A model generated the notes under the pieces. It searched no databases, was not told the origin of the DNA, and saw nothing but the letters and a program-made list of their open reading frames with translations. Position numbers and translations under genes: made by a program. 64,000 nt of DNA, taken from contig NZ_JACSQZ010000006.1 in the NCBI RefSeq assembly GCF_014836325.1, positions 1 through 64,000 on the forward strand, read 5' to 3'. The number at the start of each line of letters is the position of its first letter. Position 1 is the stretch's first letter. The DNA is from Clostridium gallinarum. Lineage in GTDB: Bacteria; Bacillota; Clostridia; Clostridiales; Clostridiaceae. Positions 19,245 to 28,371 of this stretch are shown here, piece by piece.

Positions 19245-20000
19245 ATGCATAAATTTTTTACTCCTAAAGAAAATTTTATAGAAAAAACAGCAAAAATTTT
19301 AGGTGATGACGTAAAACACTTATATAAAGTATTAAGGTTAAATGAAGGGGATAAAATAATCTTAAATAATTGTGATGGAGAAGAATTTTTAGCAAATATA
19401 AGAACTATAAGTAAGCAAGAAGTTATTGTCGATATAGAGGAAAAACTTGATATAAATAATGAAAGTGAAGTTAAGATTTATTTATTTCAAGGGTTGCCAA
19501 AGGCTCAAAAGATGGATTTAATAGTTCAAAAGGGAACAGAACTTGGAATAACTGAATTTATACCTACTTTAACAGAAAGAGTAGATATAAAATTAAAAGG
19601 TGATTTTAAAAAGCTAGATAGATTAAATAGAATAGCTTTAGAAGCTGCGAAGCAAAGCAAAAGAACAGTTATACCTAAGGTTACAGAGCCTATTTCCTTT
19701 GATGATGCTTTAAATAGATTAAAAGAATTAGATTTAGCTGTAGTTCCTTATGAAAATGCTGAAAACTTTGGAATAAAAACATTATTTAGCGATGAAAAAA
19801 TTGATACATCTAAAATAAAAACTGTTGGAATATTAGTTGGTCCAGAAGGTGGATTTGAATTAAGTGAAATAAATAAACTGAAAGAAAATGGGGCTTATAT
19901 TGTAACTTTAGGAAGTAGAATTCTTAGAACAGAAACAGCAGGTTTTGTAGCTACTTCATTAATTCAGTATGAGCTTGGAGATTTAGGAGGAAGTAAATAA
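19245..20000 (+). CDS. rsmE: 16S rRNA (uracil1498-N3)-methyltransferase
   Basis: A 251-residue SPOUT-fold methyltransferase. An N-terminal PUA-like part opens with MHKFFTPKENF. The SPOUT knot contains GILVGPEGGFELSEI and LGSRILRTETA, both family signatures for SAM binding. It methylates U1498 of 16S rRNA. Its TAA overlaps the mtaB ATG by one base, which suggests translational coupling. Confidence 0.95.
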   Translation: MHKFFTPKENFIEKTAKILGDDVKHLYKVLRLNEGDKIILNNCDGEEFLANIRTISKQEVIVDIEEKLDINNESEVKIYLFQGLPKAQKMDLIVQKGTELGITEFIPTLTERVDIKLKGDFKKLDRLNRIALEAAKQSKRTVIPKVTEPISFDDALNRLKELDLAVVPYENAENFGIKTLFSDEKIDTSKIKTVGILVGPEGGFELSEINKLKENGAYIVTLGSRILRTETAGFVATSLIQYELGDLGGSK

Positions 20001-21304
20001 TGAAAGTTGCATTTTCTACTCTTGGATGTAGAGTTAACGTATATGAATCAGAAGCAATGGCTGAAAAATTTATAAGAGAAGGCTATGAAGTTGTAGAAGC
20101 TAATGAAGTAGCAGATGTATATGTAATTAATACATGTACTGTTACTAATATGGGAGATAAAAAATCTAGACAAATTATAAGTAGAGCAAGAAGACTTAAT
20201 GAAAAATCTATAATTGCAGTTGTAGGTTGTTATTCTCAAATGGCACCAAAAGAAGTTTCTGAAATTCCTGGGGTGGATGTAGTTTTAGGAACAAGAAATA
20301 AAGGTGATGTAGTTTATTATGTAAATAAAGCAAGAGAAGAAGGTAAACCACAAGTTCATGTTGAAGGTGTGCTTAAAAATAAAAAGTTTGAAGAATTAAA
20401 TATTGAAGAGTACCAAGATAAGACTAGAGCTTTCTTAAAAATACAAGATGGATGTAATAGATTTTGCACATATTGTATAATACCATATTCAAGAGGATCA
20501 GTTTGTTCAAAGGATCCAAAGAAGGTATTAGAGGAAGTTAAAAAATTAGCAGAGCATGGCTTTAAGGAAATTATACTATCAGGAATTCATACAGCCTCTT
20601 ATGGACTGGATTTAGAGGAAAGTGTTAACCTTATAGATATTATTGAAGAAATAGAAAAGGTTGAAGGTATAGAAAGAATAAGAATAGGATCTATAGAACC
20701 AGCTTTCTTTACTCCAGAAGTAATAGAAAAGATAAAAAGCTTTAAAAAGCTTTGTCCTCACTTCCATTTATCATTACAAAGTGGCTGTGATGCTACTCTT
20801 AAGAGGATGAATAGAAGGTATACAGCTGAGGAATATGCAGCTTCAGTAGAGCTTTTAAGAAAAACTTTACCAGATGTATCTATTACAACAGATGTAATAG
20901 TAGGTTTCCCAGGAGAAACAGAAGAAGAATTTAATGAAACTTATGAGTTTTTAAAGAAAATAAAGCTTACAAAAACTCATGTATTTAAATATAGTCCTAG
21001 AAAAGGAACTAGAGCTGCTGAAATGGGAGACCAAATAGACGGAAGTATTAAAGAAAAGAGAAGTAAAATATTAATAGAATTAAGCAATAAAAATGAAAAA
21101 GAATTTATAGAAAAATTCATAGGTAAAGAAATGGATGTTCTTATAGAAACACAAGTTAAGGGTCAAGAAGGTATGTACGAAGGATATACAAGAAACTATA
21201 TAAAAGTACACGTTCCTTGCACTTGTGCTGATGTAACTGGTAAAATAGTAGATGTAGAAATAACAGAAGCAGAAAATGAATATGGAATAGCAAAACTATT
21301 ATAA
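20000..21304 (+). CDS. mtaB: tRNA t6A37 methylthiotransferase MtaB
   Basis: A 434-residue radical SAM methylthiotransferase that makes ms2t6A at tRNA position 37. The N-terminal UPF0004 domain (STLGCRVNVYESEAM) has three cluster cysteines. The radical SAM motif is CNRFCTYC, and a C-terminal TRAM-type domain follows. CRVN after the first Cys and the lack of MiaB-specific features favour MtaB, as does its position after rsmE. The stop is directly followed by a family II repeat that may serve as the transcript end. Confidence 0.95.
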   Translation: MKVAFSTLGCRVNVYESEAMAEKFIREGYEVVEANEVADVYVINTCTVTNMGDKKSRQIISRARRLNEKSIIAVVGCYSQMAPKEVSEIPGVDVVLGTRNKGDVVYYVNKAREEGKPQVHVEGVLKNKKFEELNIEEYQDKTRAFLKIQDGCNRFCTYCIIPYSRGSVCSKDPKKVLEEVKKLAEHGFKEIILSGIHTASYGLDLEESVNLIDIIEEIEKVEGIERIRIGSIEPAFFTPEVIEKIKSFKKLCPHFHLSLQSGCDATLKRMNRRYTAEEYAASVELLRKTLPDVSITTDVIVGFPGETEEEFNETYEFLKKIKLTKTHVFKYSPRKGTRAAEMGDQIDGSIKEKRSKILIELSNKNEKEFIEKFIGKEMDVLIETQVKGQEGMYEGYTRNYIKVHVPCTCADVTGKIVDVEITEAENEYGIAKLL

Positions 21305-21436
21305 TAATGCATAATGGATAATGCATAATTTGGGAGATAATTCAGCGTAGCTGAATTATGAAAATTTAATTTAAGAAACTCAGCTTGCTGAGTTTCCTCA
21401 ATAATTATCAATTATCAATTACCAATTATCAATTGC
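21305..21436 (+). repeat. Family II hairpin repeat, copy 1
   Basis: It starts directly after the mtaB stop. Imperfect terminal repeats (GGATAATGCATAATT-like on the left, AATTATCAATT tandem on the right) enclose two perfect hairpins. One is ATAATTCAGC-GTA-GCTGAATTAT (21337-21359) and the other GAAACTCAGC-TT-GCTGAGTTTC (21375-21396). Both stems close with GC next to a loop of 2-3 bases, as in the other copies. Confidence 0.7.
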
Positions 21437-21455
21437 AAGAAGGGGGTGTTAATTT

Positions 21456-21797
21456 ATGGATTGTATATTTTGTAAAATAGTAAAAGGGGATATCCCAAGT
21501 AATAAGATATATGAAGATGATAAGGTATTGGCTTTTCATGATATTAGTCCTGAAGCTCCTATTCATTTTTTAGTTATACCTAAGGAGCATATAAAGAGTG
21601 CTAATGATATAAATGAAAATAATTCACATATCATTTCACATATTTTCTTAGTTATTAATAAACTAGTAAGGGAACTTAATATCGCTGAAACTGGTTATAG
21701 AATAGTAAATAACTGTGGAAAAGATGGAGGTCAAACTGTAGATCATATACACTTTCATGTATTAGGTCAAAGGGATTTAAAATGGTCACCAGGTTAA
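21456..21797 (+). CDS. HIT-family (HinT-like) nucleotide hydrolase
   Basis: A 113-residue histidine-triad protein of the HinT branch, which hydrolyses purine nucleoside phosphoramidates. The N-terminal CIFCKIVKGDIPS and ALHDISP-like (AFHDISPEAPIHFLVIPKEH) segments are typical. The histidine triad VDHIHFHVLG lies near the C-terminus. AAGGGGGTG precedes the ATG. It sits between mtaB and rpsU, a common clostridial order. The physiological substrate is unknown. Confidence 0.93.
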   Translation: MDCIFCKIVKGDIPSNKIYEDDKVLAFHDISPEAPIHFLVIPKEHIKSANDINENNSHIISHIFLVINKLVRELNIAETGYRIVNNCGKDGGQTVDHIHFHVLGQRDLKWSPG

Positions 21798-21815
21798 ATA
21801 CTTTATATGAAATAG

Positions 21816-21844
21816 TTGACTTTAGAGTATGCCTATTGTATAAT
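21816..21844 (+). promoter_or_regulatory. SigA promoter of rpsU
   Basis: TTGACT (21816-21821) and TATAAT (21839-21844) with a 17-base spacer. The leader that follows contains a TAGCT...AGCTA inverted repeat at about 21866-21897, just before the binding site. This could be a control hairpin for S21 synthesis. Confidence 0.85.
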
Positions 21845-21915
21845 ATAGCGTGTGTTATTAAGCCCGTAGCTGAGTTAAATTAATTAATTTGAGCTAGCGG
21901 AGGGAGGGATAATAG

Positions 21916-22092
21916 ATGTCAGAAATAAAAGTTGGAGAAAACGAAACACTTGAAAGTGCATTAAGAAGATTCAAGAGAAAATGTGCTAGAGCGGGAGTTC
22001 TTTCAGAAGTTAGAAAGAGAGAACACTATGAAAAGCCAAGCGTGAAGAGAAAGAAAAAATCAGAAGCTGCTAGAAAGAGAAAATTCAAGTAG
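21916..22092 (+). CDS. rpsU: 30S ribosomal protein S21
   Basis: A 58-residue bS21, highly basic. It opens [20 protein letters not shown], then [21 protein letters not shown], and ends in a lysine/arginine-rich tail. It is a late-binding small subunit protein that touches the anti-Shine-Dalgarno region. A strong GGAGGGAGGG site precedes the ATG. It is too short for many gene finders but is unmistakable by motif and by its promoter. In many Firmicutes yqeY follows; here a 430-base non-coding stretch does. Confidence 0.96.
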   Translation: MSEIKVGENETLESALRRFKRKCARAGVLSEVRKREHYEKPSVKRKKKSEAARKRKFK

Positions 22093-22524
22093 AAATATTT
22101 TGATTTAATTTCAATGTAACTTAATTAATTAAGTAAGCTATTATTGGAAAATATATTTCCAATAAGACTAAGTGTATTTTTAATACATTAAGGTTGAGGA
22201 CACAGTTTATATATTTATCAAAAGTGTAAAATAATTATACTTGAATAAAGGGAATAGATGAGATTTGTTATCAAATCTTATTATATTACCTTCCTCAGCA
22301 GTTAATAAAGAGAAAAATAAAATTATTAAAGAAACGGCTACACCATTGGTGTTAATAACATTTGTAACTTTAAAAGTTATATGAAAAGACAATTTTATAG
22401 AGTATTATTAACTGATAAATAAAAGCAAAAGGATTTATTCCTTTTGCTTTTTGCTTTCTATAAGTAATTTTCTATATTTCTTAATCATAAATTACTATGA
22501 GGAAAAATATAAGGAGAAAAGAAA
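22093..22524. other. Non-coding gap after rpsU where yqeY is often found
   Basis: No convincing gene is seen on either strand. The stretch holds several inverted repeats: TTATTGGAAA/TTTCCAATAA at about 22141-22165 and AGATTTG/CAAATCT at about 22260-22277. A terminator-like AGCAAAAGGA-TTTAT-TCCTTTTGCT lies at about 22423-22450 with T-rich sequence after it. It could hold a structured RNA or the decayed remains of a gene; I could not align it to yqeY. Confidence 0.5.
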
Positions 22525-22803
22525 ATGAAAGATAAGATAGAAAGAAGTAGAGAAATAATATCAGAAAAGCTTGATTTACCAAAAGATGTGATTTTAAATC
22601 TTCCAAAGATTACGATTGTAGGTAATGAAGAAATTACTATAGAAAATCACAAAGGGATAATACTTTTTGAAAGAAATATTATTAAGATAAATACAAAGGT
22701 TAAAATTATAAATATTGAGGGAGAAAATTTCGAAATACTTTATATTGGTGATTCTACTATAACTATAAGTGGAAAATTTAAATTGATTTCTTATGAGGTG
22801 TAA
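22525..22803 (+). CDS. yqfC: Sporulation protein YqfC
   Basis: A 92-residue protein of the YqfC/YabP type. The pattern LDLPKDVILNLPKITIVGNEEITIENHKGI is typical (key residues at about 16-46), followed by a beta-rich domain with GEN and KLI near the end. The family is made in the mother cell during sporulation; biochemical function is not known. AAGGAGA precedes the ATG at 22525. Its stop touches the yqfD start region, as in the usual yqfC-yqfD pair. Confidence 0.92.
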   Translation: MKDKIERSREIISEKLDLPKDVILNLPKITIVGNEEITIENHKGIILFERNIIKINTKVKIINIEGENFEILYIGDSTITISGKFKLISYEV

Positions 22804-22804
22804 T

Positions 22805-23944
22805 ATGAGTGGGGGAGTTTTTGATAGTGGAAAGGTTATAGTTGAAATTAACATATTAAAACCAGAAAGACTTTTAAACATATTATGGAATGAAAATATT
22901 CGTGTTGTTAATGTGAAAAGAATAGATGCAGCTACTATTAGAATAGTAATAGAATTTAGTGATTATGAAGAAGTAATGAAGTTAATTAAGAAATTAAATG
23001 GGAAGGGGAAGGTTATAGGAAGTAAAGGAATATTATTTTTTGTTGGAAAACTAAAAAGTAAATTTTTCTTGAGTATAGGTGGAGGATTATTTGTAATACT
23101 TTTACTATATATATCTACGTTTGTTTGGAGTATAGAGATTGTTACTAAACAAAATGTATCTCCTTACGAAGTTAGACAACAATTATATTCTATAGGAATA
23201 AAACCTGGAATCAGTAAGAAAGAAATAGATTTTAAGGAAGTAGAGAAGCAGCTTGAAAATATGAATTCAGACATTTTATGGCTTAGAGCTAGGGTAGAGG
23301 GATCAACTTTAAAAATTCTTATTGAGGAAAAGGTTAATCCACCAGAAATTAAGGAAGGTAAGTATGGAAATTTAGTTGCAAAAATGGATGGAGAAATTAG
23401 TAGAATTTATACTTTTTCAGGAAGATCCGCAGTACATCAAGGTGAATATGTACATGCAGGAGATATTATAATAGAGGGGATAAATGGTAAGGAAGAGGAA
23501 CCTTATGAGGTTATTCCAGACGGAGTTGTTATGGCTAATACATTCTATGAAAAAAATATGGTTGCCAAAATAAATGGTTCAGAATTAAAAAGAAGTGGAG
23601 AAAAGGATAGTGATATTTATTTAAATATATCAGGAAAGAAAATTTATATCAAAAAAGCTATAAAAGATTTTAAAGATTATGATAAAATAGAGGAAAGTGG
23701 GAAAATATTTACTAAGGTAAATTATTATGAAAAGAAAGAGGTTGTGGTAGAGTTAACTAAAGAAGAAATAATTAATAATTCAGTTAAGGAGCTAGAGGAA
23801 TCTCTTTATAACAATCTAACAAGAGAAGCAAAGATTGTAGATAGAATAATTACAACTAAAGAAGATTCAAGTGAAGATATTATAGTTAATGTAGTTTTCA
23901 TTGTAGAGCAAAATATAGTAAATAGTGAACCTATAGATTATTAA
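22805..23944 (+). CDS. yqfD: Sporulation protein YqfD
   Basis: A 379-residue membrane-associated sporulation protein. An N-terminal soluble region is followed by one clear membrane helix (about residues 85-105, FLSIGGGLFVILLLYISTF). The extracytoplasmic part includes WSIEIVTKQNVSPYEVRQQL, DILWLRARVEGSTLKI and DIIIEGINGKEEEPYEVIPD. It is made in the mother cell with YqfC. The ATG at 22805 follows GAGGTG (22795-22800) by only 4 bases. An in-frame ATG at 22793 lacks a site and overlaps yqfC. Confidence 0.93.
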   Translation: MSGGVFDSGKVIVEINILKPERLLNILWNENIRVVNVKRIDAATIRIVIEFSDYEEVMKLIKKLNGKGKVIGSKGILFFVGKLKSKFFLSIGGGLFVILLLYISTFVWSIEIVTKQNVSPYEVRQQLYSIGIKPGISKKEIDFKEVEKQLENMNSDILWLRARVEGSTLKILIEEKVNPPEIKEGKYGNLVAKMDGEISRIYTFSGRSAVHQGEYVHAGDIIIEGINGKEEEPYEVIPDGVVMANTFYEKNMVAKINGSELKRSGEKDSDIYLNISGKKIYIKKAIKDFKDYDKIEESGKIFTKVNYYEKKEVVVELTKEEIINNSVKELEESLYNNLTREAKIVDRIITTKEDSSEDIIVNVVFIVEQNIVNSEPIDY

Positions 23945-23968
23945 TACTTTTGGTAAAGGGGGATGAAC

Positions 23969-26035
23969 TTGTTTTTAAAGAAGGATGAAAAAAGAGAAAA
24001 CAAAGGATATAAAAAAGGAATAATATATATAACAGTATTTATAGTTATATATACAATTCTATTAAGTACTATTGCACCTAAAAAGCATAATTTATCTGTG
24101 GGAGATATTGCAACTGTTGACATAAAGGCACCTATTGACACTGTTGACGAAATTGCAACTAAAGAGAAGATAGAAGAGGCTGTAGCAAAGGCAAAAGAAG
24201 ATATTCAATATACTGCTAAAAGTGAAGTTAAAACGCAGGCTGTTGATAATATAAATAAATTATTCAATAAATTAGCTACTGAATTATCAACTAATAAGGA
24301 TGATAGTGAGAAATTATCAGAAATTAAAAAAATAGATATTTTTAGATTAACAGATGATGAGTATAATATATTGCTAGGTTTAGGATCTTCAAATGTTTCA
24401 GAAATAAAAAATATAACATTACAAGCTTTAGAAAAGGCATATAAAAATAATATAGGTGAAAATGATTATGAAGCTATACAAAAAGCAAAAGAATATGCTA
24501 ATGATGAAATTGAAGTTTATAATCTTGAAAGAAATTTAGAAGATACATTAAAGACTATAGTTTATTCACAAATAAATCCTAATTTATTTATTGACACTGA
24601 AAAAATGGAAGAGAATATAAAAGAAGCAGAAAGAAATGTACAAAAAGAAATAATAAAGAAAAATCAAATTATAGTTAAAGAAGGAGAACCTGTAACTGAA
24701 AGACAAATAGAGTTATTAAAAGAATTAGGATTGTTAAATAACGGTTTAACTAAAAGCTATGTAGCCTCATTTATTTCTTTAGCAATACTAGTAGCATTGA
24801 TATTATATATTCAATATAGATATATATCTAAAGAAAGTCCAAGTATATTTAATAATGATAAATTTATGATATTGATTAATAGTATAAATATTATAACTTT
24901 ATTACTTTCTATAGGGTTTAATATAATTTCTTCCTATTTAATTCCTATAGCTTGTGGGGCCATGCTTATGACAATACTAATAAATCACAAAGTTTCTTTA
25001 GTCGTAAATTTATTAAATTTAGTATTTGTTTCTATAATTGTTGGATTCAATCCATCTGTTATAGTTATATCTATAATTGGCATTGTACTAGGAGCTACTG
25101 CACTTAAAAAAGTACAACAAAGAAATGATATTATATATTCTACTTTATATATGACTGTTATATTATTAATAATTACTTTAACTATAGGAATGATTTCATC
25201 AAATAATCTAAAGGAAAACTTAATACAAACAGGTTATACAATTATTGCAGTATTACTTTCCGGAATACTTGCTGTAGGATTATTACCATTTTTTGAATCT
25301 ATATTTGATGTTGTTACCAATATAAAATTATTAGAGTTGTCTAATCCTAATCAACCACTTATGAAGAAATTATTAATGGAAGCTCCAGGTACATATCATC
25401 ATAGTATGATGGTAGCAAATTTAGCTGAGGCTGCAGCAGAAGCTGTTGGTGGCAATCCTGTAATAGCTAGAGTAGGAGCATATTATCATGATATAGGTAA
25501 AACTAAGAGGCCTTATTTCTTTGGAGAAAATCAAATAGGAAGAGAAAATCCTCATGATAAAATAACTCCAAATTTAAGTGCGTTAATTATTTTATCTCAT
25601 ACTAAGGACGGAATAGAATTAGCTAAAGAACATAATATTCCTCAAGTTATCCAAGATATAATAGTACAACATCATGGAACAACATTGGTTAAGTATTTTT
25701 ATTATAAGAGTAAAAATGAATCGGAAAAGCCAGAAGAGATAAAGGAAGAGGATTTTAGATATTCAGGACCTATACCTAATACGAAGGAATCAGGAATATT
25801 AATGCTAGCAGATAGTGTAGAGGCTTCTGTAAGATCAATACCTGAGCCTACTAAAGGTAAAATTGAAGAAATGGTCAACAATATAATAAAGGATAAATTA
25901 AATAGTAAGCAATTAATAGATTGTGATTTAACATTAAAAGATATTGAAATAATAAGAAAAAGCTTTTTAAAGACTTTAGAAGGAATATATCATCATAGAG
26001 TAGAATATCCGACTGAAAAGAAGATGAAAAGTTAA
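23969..26035 (+). CDS. pgpH: PgpH-like 7TM-HD cyclic di-AMP phosphodiesterase
   Basis: About 688 residues. The N-terminus has one membrane helix and a large extracellular 7TMR-HDED domain (about 45-255). Seven-helix membrane and cytosolic HD domains follow. HD motif residues are visible in APGTYHHSMMVANLAEAAAE and YYHDIGKTKRP, and later QHHGTTLV. The family hydrolyses c-di-AMP to pApA. AAAGGGGG at 23955-23962 directly abuts an ATG at 23963; the TTG at 23969 has proper spacing and is preferred. It follows yqfD and precedes ybeY, but phoH, often found here, is absent. Confidence 0.92.
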   Translation: MFLKKDEKRENKGYKKGIIYITVFIVIYTILLSTIAPKKHNLSVGDIATVDIKAPIDTVDEIATKEKIEEAVAKAKEDIQYTAKSEVKTQAVDNINKLFNKLATELSTNKDDSEKLSEIKKIDIFRLTDDEYNILLGLGSSNVSEIKNITLQALEKAYKNNIGENDYEAIQKAKEYANDEIEVYNLERNLEDTLKTIVYSQINPNLFIDTEKMEENIKEAERNVQKEIIKKNQIIVKEGEPVTERQIELLKELGLLNNGLTKSYVASFISLAILVALILYIQYRYISKESPSIFNNDKFMILINSINIITLLLSIGFNIISSYLIPIACGAMLMTILINHKVSLVVNLLNLVFVSIIVGFNPSVIVISIIGIVLGATALKKVQQRNDIIYSTLYMTVILLIITLTIGMISSNNLKENLIQTGYTIIAVLLSGILAVGLLPFFESIFDVVTNIKLLELSNPNQPLMKKLLMEAPGTYHHSMMVANLAEAAAEAVGGNPVIARVGAYYHDIGKTKRPYFFGENQIGRENPHDKITPNLSALIILSHTKDGIELAKEHNIPQVIQDIIVQHHGTTLVKYFYYKSKNESEKPEEIKEEDFRYSGPIPNTKESGILMLADSVEASVRSIPEPTKGKIEEMVNNIIKDKLNSKQLIDCDLTLKDIEIIRKSFLKTLEGIYHHRVEYPTEKKMKS

Positions 26036-26050
26036 ATTATTAGCAATATA

Positions 26051-26073
26051 AAAAACTCCTTTGGGAGTTTTTT
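26051..26073 (+). terminator. Rho-independent terminator after pgpH
   Basis: AAAACTCC (about 26052-26059) pairs with GGAGTTTT (26063-26070), followed by more T. It separates pgpH from ybeY. Confidence 0.85.
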
Positions 26074-26122
26074 ATTAGTTTTTAACTTTAAATTATAAAT
26101 TTATGATATAAAGGAGAAAGTT

Positions 26123-26623
26123 ATGTTATATACAGAAAATAGACAAAATAAGTTAGAAGTAACAGATGAATTTATTGATAAAATAACAAAAGTATGTGAA
26201 TTTGCTCTAAAGGAAGAAGGAGTAAATATAAACTACCAAATATCATTATTATTTGTAGATAATGAAGAAATAAAAGAGATAAATAATGAAACAAGAAATA
26301 TTGATAGAGAAACAGACGTATTATCATTTCCAATGTTAGATTTTGAAGAAGGTAAAGTTTATAAGGATATGTATTTAAATTTCGATTTTGATGAAACTTT
26401 TAAAGATGGAGATGAATTAATACTAGGTGATATGGTTTTATCTTTAGAAAAGGCTAAAGAACAAAGTATAGAATATGGTCATTCATATGAAAGAGAGGTA
26501 AGTTATTTAGTTGTTCACTCTATTTTACATTTACTTGGTTACGATCATATGATTGATGAAGATAAAATAATAATGAGAAAAAGAGAAGAAGAAATATTAA
26601 ATAAATTAGATATTACGAGATAA
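26123..26623 (+). CDS. ybeY: Endoribonuclease YbeY
   Basis: A 166-residue metal-dependent endoribonuclease involved in rRNA maturation and ribosome quality control. The zinc motif [11 protein letters not shown] lies near residues 132-142, and [10 protein letters not shown] is another family segment at about 62-71. AAAGGAGAAAG precedes the ATG. dgkA follows 21 bases later, so ybeY-dgkA may be one unit. Confidence 0.95.
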   Translation: MLYTENRQNKLEVTDEFIDKITKVCEFALKEEGVNINYQISLLFVDNEEIKEINNETRNIDRETDVLSFPMLDFEEGKVYKDMYLNFDFDETFKDGDELILGDMVLSLEKAKEQSIEYGHSYEREVSYLVVHSILHLLGYDHMIDEDKIIMRKREEEILNKLDITR

Positions 26624-26644
26624 TACTATATTTGGGGGGAGTTT

Positions 26645-27346
26645 ATGAAAATAAAAAAGCTTGTAGAGAGCTTTAATTATGCAATAACAGGAATTATACA
26701 AACTGTTAGAACACAAAGAAATATGAAAATTCATTTATTTGCATCTTTATGTGTTCTATTAGCTTGTTTTGTAATAGATATATCAAAAGCTGAATTTCTT
26801 ATTTTAGCTATAACAATTACTATGGTACTAGCTGCGGAAGTGATAAATACAGCTATAGAGGCTACTATAGATATGTCTACTAATCATTATCATCCATTAG
26901 CTAAAATTGCGAAGAATGCAGCTGCTGGAGCTGTTTTAATTACTGCAGTAAATGCTTTAGTAGTAGGGTATATTATATTTTGGGATAAGATTTCATTGAT
27001 TTCTGATGATGTAATTCATAAAATGAAGGAATCTGATCCTTATATGGTTTTAATAGCCTTAGTAGTAGTAACAATTGCAACATTAATAGTAAAGTCAATA
27101 TATGGAGAAGGCACACCTTTAAGAGGTGGAATGCCTAGTGGACATAGTGCATTATCTTTTTCATTGGCTACTGCAATATCATTAATAACAGAAGAACCAA
27201 TATGTATAATGCTAAGTTATTTAATGGCTCTTATAACTGCACAAAGTAGAGTTGACTCAAATGTACATTCTATTTTTGAAGTTGTAGTAGGTGCATTATT
27301 TGGGACTTTACTTACTTTATTTATATTTACTATTTTTAAAATTTAA
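26645..27346 (+). CDS. Fusion of a DgkA-type lipid kinase with a PAP2 phosphatase domain
   Basis: A 233-residue membrane protein. Residues 1 to about 115 match undecaprenol/diacylglycerol kinase DgkA: FNYAITGIIQTVRTQRNMKIH, and AAEVINTAIEATIDM with the catalytic Glu. The remainder is PAP2-like, with GMPSGHSALSF and SRVDSNVHSIFEVVVG. In the last motif the usual Asp is Glu, and the first KxxxxxxRP motif is weak (K...LRGG). It could phosphorylate a membrane alcohol and remove phosphate from the same pool, tuning undecaprenyl phosphate. GGGGGGA precedes the ATG. It sits between ybeY and era where a stand-alone dgkA is usual; cdd is missing. Confidence 0.88.
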   Translation: MKIKKLVESFNYAITGIIQTVRTQRNMKIHLFASLCVLLACFVIDISKAEFLILAITITMVLAAEVINTAIEATIDMSTNHYHPLAKIAKNAAAGAVLITAVNALVVGYIIFWDKISLISDDVIHKMKESDPYMVLIALVVVTIATLIVKSIYGEGTPLRGGMPSGHSALSFSLATAISLITEEPICIMLSYLMALITAQSRVDSNVHSIFEVVVGALFGTLLTLFIFTIFKI

Positions 27347-27473
27347 TTTACTTAAAAAGATGATAAAAATCTTTAAGAATGCTATAATTTAAAAAAGCAA
27401 TAATAACAAAAGAGTTATTTAAAATATAACCTAAGGTTAAATTATTTATTTTGGGTTAAAATTAGGAGGAAAA

Positions 27474-28367
27474 ATGTTTAAATCAGGATTTGTAACGATA
27501 GTAGGTAGACCAAATGTTGGGAAGTCTACTTTATTAAATGAAATAATGGGAGAAAAACTTTCAATAGTATCAAATAAACCACAAACAACAAGAAATAATA
27601 TACAAACAATATTAACGGGTGATAATCATCAAATTGTATTCGTAGATACACCAGGAATTCATAAACCTAAGCATAAATTAGGAGAATACATGGTTAACGC
27701 TGCAAAAGATTCTATAAAGGAAGTTGATCTTGTATTATTCTTAATAAACCCTGAAGAAGAGATAGGAAGAGGAGATAAGTTTATAATAGAAACATTAAAG
27801 AATCAAAAGGCTCCTATATTCTTAGTAGTAAATAAAATAGATGAATTTACTCAAGAAAGAGTAGCAAAAACTCTTCAAATGTATTCACAAGAGTTAGAAT
27901 TTAAAGAAATAATTCCAATATCTGCTTTAAAGGGAAAGAATGTAGATAAATTAGTAGAACTTATGATAGAAGCTATGCCAGAAGGTCCTAAATATTATCC
28001 AGATGATATGATAACTGATGTTCAAGAAAGATTTGTTATTTCAGAAATAATAAGAGAAAAAGCTTTAAGAACATTAAGAGAAGAAATTCCGCATGGGATA
28101 GCTGTAGATATAATTCAAATGAAACAAAGTCCTAATGGAACTTGGCACATAGAAGTAGATATGCTTTGTGAAAAAGACTCTCATAAAGGAATTATAATAG
28201 GTAAAAATGGTCAATCTTTAAAGAGAATAGGCGAAAGCGCTAGATATGAAATAGAAAGATTTTTACAAGCTAAAGTAAATCTTAAAATATGGGTAAAGGT
28301 TAGAAAAGAATGGAGAGATAATCAAAACCTATTAAAGGAGTTAGGATATAAAAAGGTAAATAAATAA
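27474..28367 (+). CDS. era: GTPase Era
   Basis: A 297-residue ribosome-assembly GTPase. G1 is GRPNVGKST (residues 11-19), G3 DTPGIHKP and G4 NKID; a C-terminal KH domain contains [13 protein letters not shown]. It binds the 3' end of 16S rRNA during 30S maturation. TAGGAGG precedes the ATG. recO starts 4 bases after its stop. Length is normal. Confidence 0.97.
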   Translation: MFKSGFVTIVGRPNVGKSTLLNEIMGEKLSIVSNKPQTTRNNIQTILTGDNHQIVFVDTPGIHKPKHKLGEYMVNAAKDSIKEVDLVLFLINPEEEIGRGDKFIIETLKNQKAPIFLVVNKIDEFTQERVAKTLQMYSQELEFKEIIPISALKGKNVDKLVELMIEAMPEGPKYYPDDMITDVQERFVISEIIREKALRTLREEIPHGIAVDIIQMKQSPNGTWHIEVDMLCEKDSHKGIIIGKNGQSLKRIGESARYEIERFLQAKVNLKIWVKVRKEWRDNQNLLKELGYKKVNK

Positions 28368-28371
28368 GGGG

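Noticed and set aside
22207-22392. Possible 61-residue minus-strand gene in the gap after rpsU
   Set aside because: It would start at a TTG with no ribosome binding site, matches no family I know and lies over inverted repeats.
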